NCBI GenBank assembly: GCA_030592625.1
Contig: JAUVIY010000169.1
Span: 1-6,020, forward strand
DNA: 6,020 bases
Source: Spirochaeta sp.
GTDB lineage: Bacteria; Spirochaetota; Spirochaetia; DSM-2461
Direction: 5' to 3'
How positions within the stretch are numbered: position 1 is the first letter of the stretch; every line of letters starts with the position of its first letter. Below the pieces are notes generated by a model that saw only the letters and a program-made list of their open reading frames with translations, was not told where the DNA came from and did not search any database. Made by a program: the position numbers and the translations under genes. This document shows, in pieces, positions 1-5,864 of this stretch.

Positions 1-203
1 ATACTCGTATTGAACGACGATATAAGGAAATCCATTAAACCGTTGCTTTCGGCATTCAACGACTGATGCATATCTGAAAGCAGTGCCTGTTCATCCCTGA
101 TCGCATTGATTTCAGCGGACTGGATATTCACATACACAAGAGAAACAATCAGAAAAATATTCGTAATTACAACCAGACCGATTAAGCGTAGACGTATAGT
201 CAT
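1..203 (-). CDS. N-terminus of a membrane-anchored sensor-like protein (partial, runs off the left edge)
   Basis: The frame starts at ATG (complement of 201-203) and stays open for 67 codons to the window edge. It is preceded by a strong SD, GGAGG (complement of 211-215), 7 nt from the ATG. The product begins MTIRLRLIGL, and residues 7-25 form one hydrophobic membrane helix. A polar, helix-prone stretch (about 26-60) follows, which would lie outside the cytoplasmic membrane. A short basic head, one signal-anchor helix and then a helical sensory region is the usual start of methyl-accepting chemotaxis proteins, histidine kinases and GGDEF or cyclase receptors. The signalling domain is outside the window, so the class cannot be decided. 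It is transcribed divergently from the helicase operon. Confidence is high that this is a gene and low about its precise role. Confidence 0.75.
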   Translation of the reverse strand, partial: MTIRLRLIGLVVITNIFLIVSLVYVNIQSAEINAIRDEQALLSDMHQSLNAESNGLMDFLISSFNTS

Positions 204-223
204 CAAGCCGCCTCCGATATCCA

Positions 224-251
224 ATCCTAATGAATCATGAGTTTGTGTCAA
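224..251 (-). promoter_or_regulatory. Sigma70-type promoter for the divergent sensor-like gene
   Basis: Read on the minus strand there is a perfect -35 TTGACA (246-251), a 16-nt spacer and a -10 TAGGAT (224-229, 4 of 6 consensus). The predicted transcription start near 218 leaves a leader of about 15 nt that just contains the GGAGG SD. The short leader is slightly unusual, but all elements are in order and point at the sensor-like gene. Confidence 0.6.
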
Positions 252-258
252 TCGGACA

Positions 259-288
259 TTGCCGTTAACACCATTATCCCGATACACT
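259..288 (+). promoter_or_regulatory. Possible promoter for the helicase operon (weak match)
   Basis: TTGCCG (259-264, 4 of 6) and TACACT (283-288, 4 of 6) are 18 nt apart. They would start transcription near 295, giving an almost leaderless message at ATG 298. This would fit the absence of any SD before that ATG. The -10 overlaps the inverted repeat at 278-294, so a protein bound there would block the promoter. An alternative pair, TTAACA (265-270) with TATCGG (288-293), is also possible. The call is weak on sequence alone. Confidence 0.3.
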
Positions 289-294
289 ATCGGG
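278..294. repeat. Perfect 17-bp inverted repeat CCCGATA-CAC-TATCGGG before the helicase start
   Basis: Two perfect 7-nt arms (278-284 and 288-294) flank a 3-nt centre, ending 3 nt before ATG 298. At DNA level it could be an operator for a dimeric regulator. In a transcript starting upstream it would form a 7-bp hairpin against the start codon. It also lies 26 bp upstream of the -35 of the divergent gene, so it could act on either promoter. The symmetry is seen directly; the function is inferred. Confidence 0.5.
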
Positions 295-297
295 TCC

Positions 298-2004
298 ATG
301 AGTACAGATGGCCGGCCGCTCATAGTCCAGGGAGACGGATCCCTGCTTCTCGACGTTCACGATGATTCTTTCGAGGAATCCCGGGGGGAAATCAGCGCCT
401 ACGCAGAATTGGAGAAATCCCCGGAGCACATCCATACATACAGAATCTCCTCCCTCTCCCTCTGGAATGCCGCAGGAGCGGGATGGAAAAGTGATCAGGT
501 TGAATCTTCACTGAAAAGCTGGAGCCGGTATCCGGTTCCTGAAAACATTATTACGCAAATCCGTGACATCCTCTCTCGCTGGGGAAAACTCCGTCTCGTG
601 AAGATGGAACTTCCGAATAGCACCGTTCCGGGCGACACTCCCACAGATTCCGACCTCTGGCTCCGTCTCGAAGTTGACGATCCTGCGGTCCGGGAAGAAC
701 TTAAGGCACGGAAAGCCATGGCCAAGTGGCTGATTCCGGACATCGACGGTTTTCTTGTACGGCTCGTGGATCGGGGTACCGTCAAAGCCGAACTTATCCA
801 TATCGGATTTCCTATTGTCGACCTGGCACCCCTTAAGGATGGAGACCCTCTGGAGTTTTCCCTGAGAGAAATTTCCCTGGACGGGAAACCTTTTTTAATC
901 AGGGACTATCAAGCCAACGCCGTACGTTCCTTTATCGGCAATGGAGAACCCGGTACAGGATTCGGAACCGTCGTGATGCCCTGCGGATCCGGTAAAACCG
1001 TCGTCGGCATCAGCGTCATGGCCCAGATGGCCACTCACACGCTGATACTGACAACAAATGTTGCCGCTGTGCATCAATGGCGAAACGAACTCCTGGACAA
1101 AACGTCCCTTGAACCTGAGCAGATCGCCGAGTACACCGGAGACCGCAAGGAGGTTGCTCCAGTCACCGTCGCCACTTATCAGATACTCACATGGCGAAAG
1201 AACAAGATCAGCCCTTTTCCTCATTTCGACTTATTCCGCAAACACTCCTGGGGTCTGATTATCTACGATGAAGTACATTTGCTTCCTGCGCCGGTTTTCA
1301 GAGTGACTGCAGAATTACAGGCCGTGCGACGACTTGGACTCACAGCCACACTCATACGTGAAGATGGAGCTGAACGGGATGTATTTTCTCTGGTAGGGCC
1401 GAAACGCTTCGATATTCCATGGAAAGAACTGGAAGCTTCGGGTTGGATCGCCGAAGCCCGCTGCCGTGAAATCCGCATCAACCTGCCGAATGAATCCCGT
1501 ATTCCTTACGCCATTGCCGAGAAGCGCAGAAAAATCAGACTGGCCGCGGAAAACCCCCGGAAAATCGATATCGCTCTCCAGTTGGTGAAAAACAGACATG
1601 AAGACCAGATCCTGGTGATCGGTCAATATATCTCCCAGCTCGAGGAAATCGCCGGTCGTCTGAAAGTTCCGATTATCACCGGTAAAACGCCCAATGCCGA
1701 ACGTGACCGGATCTATAAGGATTTCCGCAAGGGTAACGAGCGGGTCATTGTCGTTTCGAAGGTAGCCAATTTCGCAATCGACCTTCCGGATGCCTCAGTC
1801 GCCATTCAGCTCTCAGGTTCCTTCGGATCTCGGCAGGAGGAAGCTCAGCGGCTGGGCCGCATTTTAAGACCCAAGGACAGGAACTCCTGGTTTTACTCTC
1901 TGGTATCCCGGGGAACTGTCGAAGAGGATTTCGCGGTCAACCGTCAGCGATTCCTGACCGAGCAGGGGTATCGGTACTCTATCGATATCTGGGAGGACTC
2001 ATGA
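298..2004 (+). CDS. xpb: XPB/Rad25-family DNA helicase (SF2, 3'-5')
   Basis: This is an SF2 ATPase of 568 aa when started at ATG 298. The N-terminal domain (about residues 1-190) opens GRPLIVQGDGSLLLDV and contains PEHIHTYRISSLSLWN, both typical of bacterial XPB. Helicase motifs follow in order: Q-type RDYQ (202-205), Walker A PCGSGKT (228-234), DEVH box (324-327), LTAT (348-351) and the XPB-specific RED triplet (354-356). A thumb-like insert comes next, then motif V VVSKVANFAIDLPDAS (485-500) and motif VI QRLGRILR (517-524). All catalytic motifs look intact and the length is normal. Family members unwind or remodel DNA at lesions; bacterial roles are less settled than in eukaryotic TFIIH. 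The family N-terminus begins near PLIVQ, favouring ATG 298 over the in-frame TTG at 259, although neither has an SD. It overlaps the next gene by 4 nt, indicating one operon. Confidence 0.93.
   Translation: MSTDGRPLIVQGDGSLLLDVHDDSFEESRGEISAYAELEKSPEHIHTYRISSLSLWNAAGAGWKSDQVESSLKSWSRYPVPENIITQIRDILSRWGKLRLVKMELPNSTVPGDTPTDSDLWLRLEVDDPAVREELKARKAMAKWLIPDIDGFLVRLVDRGTVKAELIHIGFPIVDLAPLKDGDPLEFSLREISLDGKPFLIRDYQANAVRSFIGNGEPGTGFGTVVMPCGSGKTVVGISVMAQMATHTLILTTNVAAVHQWRNELLDKTSLEPEQIAEYTGDRKEVAPVTVATYQILTWRKNKISPFPHFDLFRKHSWGLIIYDEVHLLPAPVFRVTAELQAVRRLGLTATLIREDGAERDVFSLVGPKRFDIPWKELEASGWIAEARCREIRINLPNESRIPYAIAEKRRKIRLAAENPRKIDIALQLVKNRHEDQILVIGQYISQLEEIAGRLKVPIITGKTPNAERDRIYKDFRKGNERVIVVSKVANFAIDLPDASVAIQLSGSFGSRQEEAQRLGRILRPKDRNSWFYSLVSRGTVEEDFAVNRQRFLTEQGYRYSIDIWEDS
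1991..1996 (+). promoter_or_regulatory. Strong SD (GGGAGG) inside the helicase 3' end
   Basis: GGGAGG lies 4 nt before ATG 2001, within the last codons of the helicase gene. With the ATGA overlap (start 2001-2003, stop 2002-2004) it fixes the partner's start. It suggests that partner translation is both coupled and independently well initiated, unlike the SD-less helicase start. Confidence 0.8.
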
Positions 2005-3998
2005 GCGAAGTAACCTGGTCGGATGTTTTCGCGGCCCTCCCGGATACGGGATTTTTCGAAGTGGTCCGCCATTATCTGGGCCCGGTGAGCACGCCATTCC
2101 ATAAGCCCGATCTTGTCGAACGGATGAAGGAATTCTTCGCCCGGGATGAAGTAACCCGGCGGGTCCTCGACTATATCGACCCCGATGATGCCTTATTTCT
2201 CACATTCATCGGTTTTCACAAACAGCCGACAGAAGAGAACCTTATCAGGATGATTCCCGGAATACGCTATGTGGCCTTGAGAGAAAAGCTTCTCAATCTC
2301 GAGGAACGTCTGCTGATCTGGAGCCGAACTGATGGAAAAACCAGACATTATGTCCTTACACCACTAGGGGAAATCGTCAAAAAATCCGGCCTTCTCGGTC
2401 CCGGTGTAGTGGTCGGTGACGGTGAGATTGTTGATGAGAACTACAGCCGATCATGGTTTGACGACAATTTTCTGATCGCGGTACTGGCCTTTCTCAATGA
2501 AGGGGTTCCGCTTCTCCGCAAAGAGGGAGGCTGGCGTAAGAAAACCCTGGAGATTCTCGCCGATCGTTTCCCGATACTATTTAGGGACGGTCGAGGTGAG
2601 GAACGGCTCATCCTCGCCGGAAGGGCTCTTCTCGCGGCAGGTTTGGCTATCCGGAAAGATGATCTGCTGGTGCCCCGGCTGAATGTATGGAGAGAGATGG
2701 AATCCCGCAGCATCGATGAGCGCAGCGCCATCATGAAAGCCAGGGCCACCGCCGGCCGCAGTCTCCCGGCGGAAATTGCCATAAAAGCGATCCGGCTCGT
2801 TACCGAATGTCTGCCTGCAGGCCGGGCATACACCCAGGATAAACTGGCTAGTCTTTTTCAATTGGGCACTGGAGGAGCTTCCCCTCTTTCTCCTCAGGGA
2901 GCCCGGCGAATCATCGCCCATCTGGAACTGATGGGAGAACTCTTCGCTGATAATAAAGGCCTTCTGAGCCGATCGAACAGGAACACTACCGGGTCTCCTG
3001 AGTTCGAAGGTCCGTCTTTAAGCATGACAGCTGTGGGAGACATTGCTCTCAGGCCCGGCATGCCCCTGTTCTGCGACCTGGCACTGGCGGCCGAGCCTGT
3101 TAAGGTGGATGTCGTCACAACATTCCGCATGGATAAAAACCGTTTTATTTCAGGTCTGGATGCGGGTGTCGATCCTGAAGTGTTCTTTTCCGGTCTGGAA
3201 TCCTATTCCGGTCACTCCGTCCCATCCAATGTACGCACACTGGCATTGGAATGGGAAACCGACTATCGAACGATAACCATGAAGCTCGGTGTCGTCTTCC
3301 AGGCAGAAGGCATCAGAAGACAGATAATCGAAGAGACCGGTATCCTGGATTCATATGCTTACTCACGGCCCGCTGAAGGTATCTGGCTTCTCGATCCCGC
3401 TGAGGAGAATCAATGGCGGGAAGCTTTGAGCAGTATCGGTGTCGACAGACTGCCGCCCCTTCTCTCTCCATCCGGTACCCCCGCTGTTCCCGCAACCGAT
3501 GATCAGGATTCCACACCACCATATCTGCCATGGAGCAGGGAATTCCAGGATCCGGCACTATGCGGCTATACCTGGACAAAGACTCGGGAGCATGACGTTA
3601 CAGAGATATTGGCTACCCTGAATAAGGCTGCCGATTCTGCATCATTGACAAGTGAGGAACAGGAAGCTTTCCTGGAACGTCTTGAACGCCGAATTATCCT
3701 CGTACCGGAACAGATCCGTAAAGGTTCGTGGCGGTTTGAGGTAATGAGTGCCAAGGGTCTCGATTACCGCGGCAAACTGCGTCTTGTAGAGGCAGCCATG
3801 AGTGGAAGGGATGAACGGCTGGCCGTTACTCTGGCAGTGGGTACTTCAGTGGAGACGGTTCTTGTTCTCCCGATGAAACTGGAAAAAGACGGTGACGATC
3901 ATGTCCTTGTGGGACTTACCCTTCCTGAAGAAGAGGAAGTTAGATATAAAATACGGAAAATTGGATTTCTCAAACGCATAAAGGCTTCACTGTTCTGA
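2001..3998 (+). CDS. XPB-associated protein with XPB/Ssl2-like N-terminal domain and WYL-like C-terminus
   Basis: The product is 665 aa with no signal peptide or membrane segment, so cytoplasmic. Residues 1-130 are helical and winged-helix-like, ending in RHYVLTPLGE. Residues 150-330 are further helical modules. Residues 345-485 resemble the XPB/Ssl2-like N-terminal domain (Helicase_C_3 type): VDVVTTFRMDKNRFISGLDAG, then an FFSGLESYSGHSVPSNVRTL stretch, a WETDYRTITMKLGVVFQAE strand region, and IWLLDPAEENQWREALSSIG. Residues 490-515 are a Pro/Ser-rich linker. The last 100 residues are strand-rich and end VRYKIRKIGFLKRI, recalling the WYL-like end of helicase-associated proteins. The M. tuberculosis XPB gene (Rv0861c) is likewise adjacent to a large conserved protein (Rv0862c), and this gene fits that class. 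It is probably a DNA-binding or regulatory subunit of the helicase. No nuclease motif is seen and the biochemical role is unknown. The 4-nt overlap with the helicase gene supports coordinated production. Confidence 0.8.
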   Translation: MSEVTWSDVFAALPDTGFFEVVRHYLGPVSTPFHKPDLVERMKEFFARDEVTRRVLDYIDPDDALFLTFIGFHKQPTEENLIRMIPGIRYVALREKLLNLEERLLIWSRTDGKTRHYVLTPLGEIVKKSGLLGPGVVVGDGEIVDENYSRSWFDDNFLIAVLAFLNEGVPLLRKEGGWRKKTLEILADRFPILFRDGRGEERLILAGRALLAAGLAIRKDDLLVPRLNVWREMESRSIDERSAIMKARATAGRSLPAEIAIKAIRLVTECLPAGRAYTQDKLASLFQLGTGGASPLSPQGARRIIAHLELMGELFADNKGLLSRSNRNTTGSPEFEGPSLSMTAVGDIALRPGMPLFCDLALAAEPVKVDVVTTFRMDKNRFISGLDAGVDPEVFFSGLESYSGHSVPSNVRTLALEWETDYRTITMKLGVVFQAEGIRRQIIEETGILDSYAYSRPAEGIWLLDPAEENQWREALSSIGVDRLPPLLSPSGTPAVPATDDQDSTPPYLPWSREFQDPALCGYTWTKTREHDVTEILATLNKAADSASLTSEEQEAFLERLERRIILVPEQIRKGSWRFEVMSAKGLDYRGKLRLVEAAMSGRDERLAVTLAVGTSVETVLVLPMKLEKDGDDHVLVGLTLPEEEEVRYKIRKIGFLKRIKASLF

Positions 3999-4020
3999 CA
4001 GATTCGGTAATTTTGAGCGC

Positions 4021-4050
4021 TTGTCCAGAAATGAAAACAGCGTCTATACT
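4021..4050 (+). promoter_or_regulatory. Sigma70-type promoter for the small membrane-protein gene
   Basis: TTGTCC (4021-4026, 4 of 6), an 18-nt spacer and TATACT (4045-4050, 5 of 6) predict a start at about 4056-4057. That coincides with ATG 4057, so the original transcript would be leaderless; no SD precedes that ATG. The hexamers and spacing are seen directly. Leaderless use is inferred. Confidence 0.55.
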
Positions 4051-4084
4051 GCGTCAATGACCATAAATACGGGTAAGAAGAAAG

Positions 4085-4089
4085 CAGGT
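4085..4089 (+). repeat. Left copy of putative 5-bp target-site duplication (CAGGT)
   Basis: CAGGT directly borders the left end of the palindromic element and is repeated exactly at 4231-4235. Collapsing the two copies to one restores the small gene's reading frame, which supports a real target duplication over a chance match. Confidence 0.65.
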
Positions 4090-4230
4090 GAGGTTCTTTC
4101 AAAATGATGAATTTGGTTCGGAGGCAAGACAGGTTGAAGCACAGAAAGCGCAGTGTACCAGGGGTACATGAGCATTTCGAGCATTCAGCCAACGAAGCAT
4201 CCGGGTCAAAGGCACATTTTGAAAGAACCT
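4090..4230. mobile_element. MITE-like / ERIC-like palindromic element (about 141 nt, no transposase)
   Basis: Terminal arms AGGTTCTTTCAAAATG (4091-4106) and CATTTTGAAAGAACCT (4215-4230) are perfect 16-bp inverted repeats. Counting flanking bases the pairing extends to 18 bp (4089-4106 with 4215-4232). The interior also pairs: 4112-4125 with 4197-4210 (one mismatch, three G-U), 4132-4138 with 4184-4190, 4144-4152 with 4169-4178 in short blocks, and the apex TGTACC (4154-4159) with GGTACA (4163-4168) around AGG. The whole element is thus one long imperfect hairpin centred near 4161. It is flanked by the direct repeat CAGGT (4085-4089 and 4231-4235) and carries no transposase, so a non-autonomous element moved in trans is the best reading. 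The 1-nt asymmetry at 4090 means the true duplication may be 5 or 6 bp. The family is not recognised. Confidence 0.75.
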
Positions 4231-4340
4231 CAGGTATCTTCAAGGGTATCGATATTACCCTCATCACCATCCTGAGCATCATGGTTGCAGGTATCCTGGG
4301 TCTGTCCGGGGTTCTTATCTGGCTTGTAGCCACCCTTTAA
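4104..4340 (+). CDS. Hybrid small membrane protein (element-encoded head, original transmembrane tail)
   Basis: This 78-codon frame starts at ATG 4104, inside the left arm of the inserted element. Residues 1-42 and the first base of codon 43 come from the element: an arginine-, lysine- and histidine-rich, low-family-likeness stretch including KHRKRSVPGVHEHFEH. Residues 44-78 are the tail of the disrupted gene, with one transmembrane helix at about 52-76. The start overlaps the stop of the truncated upstream frame (ATGA at 4104-4107). An SD-like AGGTGAGG (4086-4093) created at the insertion junction lies 10 nt upstream. Translation by termination-reinitiation is therefore plausible, but the SD and start codon sit in the stem of a very stable hairpin, which should hinder it. 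No family is recognised. It could be a real fusion peptide or an unexpressed relic. Confidence 0.45.
   Translation: MMNLVRRQDRLKHRKRSVPGVHEHFEHSANEASGSKAHFERTSGIFKGIDITLITILSIMVAGILGLSGVLIWLVATL
4231..4235 (+). repeat. Right copy of putative 5-bp target-site duplication (CAGGT)
   Basis: CAGGT directly borders the right end of the element and matches 4085-4089. The next base differs (A at 4236, G at 4090), so a 6-bp duplication with one later change cannot be excluded. Confidence 0.65.
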
Positions 4341-4355
4341 CAATGAATCTTATGG

Positions 4356-5864
4356 TTACTCCGGCGCCTGGCATCCGGTGAACAGTTCAAACTGCAGTCG
4401 AGCCTGAGCTTTGAGCATATCGGATCCGTTCAAGGTCCTCACACCGGCCGAACGGGCCCTCGCCAGAAGAACCGTCTCCACAGGTTCGTAAATCATGTCG
4501 TATACTAAAGAGCATCCTCGGGGATTCCACCAGGGTGCCGGATCAGCCTTTTCATTCGGATGCATTCCCACGCTTGTGGTCTGAACCGCCAGATCGACGC
4601 CGCCCTCCAATAGCGGCAGTGCTTCATCGGACAGAGGTCCCCAGGCTTGACCCGTCTCCTCAGCGAGTTGCCGGGCTTTATCAATAGTCCGGTTGAGTAT
4701 CACCAGTTTCAAACCGGCATCGATGAGGGCATGTACAGCAGCTCGAGCTGCCCCTCCAGCTCCGAAAATCAGGGCTTTTTTCCCTTTCAGTTCTTCGACT
4801 GATCCAAGACCCATGGCACCGGGTAAAGGTTCAAGGAAACCTGCGGCATCGGTATTTCCGGCTCGCCATCCGTCTCCGACTCTCAGTAGAGTGTTGGCAG
4901 CCCCGATCCTGCGAGCCGGATATCCCGAATAATCGCAGATTGCGAGAGCCTTTTCCTTGTGGGGAACCGTAACCGAAAGTCCCCTGAGTCCCCAGATATC
5001 ACAGGTTTCAAGAAGTGTAGCGATATCATCGGCACGAACCGGCAGATAAGTTCCCTTCAGCCCGGCATCCCGCAGCCATCCGTTATGGATTATCGGAGAA
5101 CGGCTGTGAGCAATCGGATCGCCGACAACGGCGTAGAGAGGTGTCGATTCGTTTATCTCGCTGAATCTGTACAGGGTTTCAAGAGTCTTCGGATCAAGCT
5201 GGCCCGGTGCCGCTGCAGGAGGTTCACCGGGGCCGCCCAGAGCGGAAGCGTAGGTCCAGACTGAACCGAAGCGGTCCGCCAGTATCCTGGACGGCGTACC
5301 GTACTCATCCATGCCAAGAATCACTTTTTCACCTATGGACTCGGTGGCAAGGGCTACCCGTGCCAGCGTCAACAGCCGGCGGCTGCCTGTACATCGGGCC
5401 GCCAGCTTCGGTATGGAACCGCCTTCGGCCATCCTGCGTATCATCTCTGCCAGATCAGATACCGGCTGTTCGAGAAGCGTCCCGTCGAAATCATGCATGG
5501 ATCGTATAATCCGTGTCCCGGCTGCATCGGCGGCTGCGGCTGCGGCAGCATCAGCCATGGTCCGCTCGTGCTCGAGGTCGATATAAGCCCAGGCACCCGA
5601 CTCAAGCAGTGACAAAAACAGATTAACCCGATCCTCTTCCGTCTCACCGTTCTTACCCCAAAGCCCGCCGTCTTCGGGAAGCCGTATCGTTAGAATCAAG
5701 GGGATTTCTGTCCTCACAGGCAGATCAACGGCTTTGAGTCGCTCTGAAGGATTCAGCAGATCGAGACGCATCTCCGCCATGTCAATATAGGAACGATACC
5801 GTTCAAGTTGGGCCAGAACTCCATCATAAGTAGGGGCGGTCAGGCAGAGGCATAGAGAACTCAC
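4356..5864 (-). CDS. aroDE: Bifunctional 3-dehydroquinate dehydratase (type I) / shikimate dehydrogenase
   Basis: This 502-aa fusion performs two consecutive cytoplasmic shikimate-pathway steps: dehydration of 3-dehydroquinate, then NADPH-dependent reduction of 3-dehydroshikimate. In the AroD half (about 1-232), class I residues are present: EMRLD (31-35), RLPEDGG (61-67), catalytic His124 in SMHDFDGT, Schiff-base Lys153 in PKLAARC, Arg193, and Gln222 in APGQ. In the AroE half (about 242-502): substrate loop SRSP (254-257), catalytic Lys303 in VPHKE, AANT Asn324, GNTD Asp339, the dinucleotide loop GAGGAARA (368-375), NADP-type NRT (391-393), and Gln487 near the C-terminus in MLKAQ. Both active sites look complete. 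An alanine-rich tract (about 105-115) sits in the AroD half. GTG 5864 is preferred over in-frame TTG 5867 because the AGGAG at 5871-5875 is 6 nt away and the GTG overlaps the upstream stop. It is convergent with the small membrane-protein gene, with only 15 nt between stops and no evident terminator. Confidence 0.95.
   Translation of the reverse strand: MSSLCLCLTAPTYDGVLAQLERYRSYIDMAEMRLDLLNPSERLKAVDLPVRTEIPLILTIRLPEDGGLWGKNGETEEDRVNLFLSLLESGAWAYIDLEHERTMADAAAAAAADAAGTRIIRSMHDFDGTLLEQPVSDLAEMIRRMAEGGSIPKLAARCTGSRRLLTLARVALATESIGEKVILGMDEYGTPSRILADRFGSVWTYASALGGPGEPPAAAPGQLDPKTLETLYRFSEINESTPLYAVVGDPIAHSRSPIIHNGWLRDAGLKGTYLPVRADDIATLLETCDIWGLRGLSVTVPHKEKALAICDYSGYPARRIGAANTLLRVGDGWRAGNTDAAGFLEPLPGAMGLGSVEELKGKKALIFGAGGAARAAVHALIDAGLKLVILNRTIDKARQLAEETGQAWGPLSDEALPLLEGGVDLAVQTTSVGMHPNEKADPAPWWNPRGCSLVYDMIYEPVETVLLARARSAGVRTLNGSDMLKAQARLQFELFTGCQAPE

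Larger units (their letters stand above)
4057..4340 (+). pseudogene. Small single-pass membrane protein gene, split by a palindromic insertion
   Basis: From ATG 4057 the frame reads MTINTGKKKAG, continues 5 codons into the inserted element and stops at TGA 4105-4107. Removing 4090-4230 and one CAGGT copy joins GGT (4087-4089) to ATC (4236-4238). This gives an unbroken 45-aa frame: a lysine-rich head followed by GIFKGIDITLITILSIM and VAGILGLSGVLIWLVATL, ending at TAA 4338-4340. The product would be a tiny inner-membrane protein with one helix (about residues 19-43) and a basic cytoplasmic N-terminus. No known family is recognised. ATG 4057 lies 6 nt after the TATACT -10, consistent with leaderless expression. 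The gene may still be partly expressed through the hybrid frame starting at 4104. Confidence refers to the reconstruction; the function is unknown. Confidence 0.65.

Noticed and set aside
259..297. Upstream TTG start adding 13 residues to the helicase
   Set aside because: The bacterial XPB N-terminus begins near PLIVQ, the extra residues would encode the palindrome, and the TTG has no SD. ATG 298 is preferred.
3999..4020. Terminator after the helicase operon
   Set aside because: No GC-rich hairpin followed by a T run is visible before the next promoter.
4089..4232. Known structured RNA (tmRNA, SRP RNA, 6S, RNase P)
   Set aside because: None of the signature cores of these RNAs is present. 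The structure is one end-to-end hairpin with direct-repeat flanks, which fits an inserted palindrome better.
3899..4333. 144-codon minus-strand frame across the element
   Set aside because: It runs antisense through the partner's 3' end, the promoter and the palindrome. Open frames on both strands are expected for a palindrome, and the product has no family-like features.
4341..4355. Bidirectional terminator between the convergent genes
   Set aside because: The 15-nt gap has no inverted repeat or T tract.
5207..5586. Overlapping plus-strand frames opposite aroDE
   Set aside because: They are antisense to the conserved AroD domain and arise from its base composition. The products are arginine- and serine-rich with no recognisable motifs.
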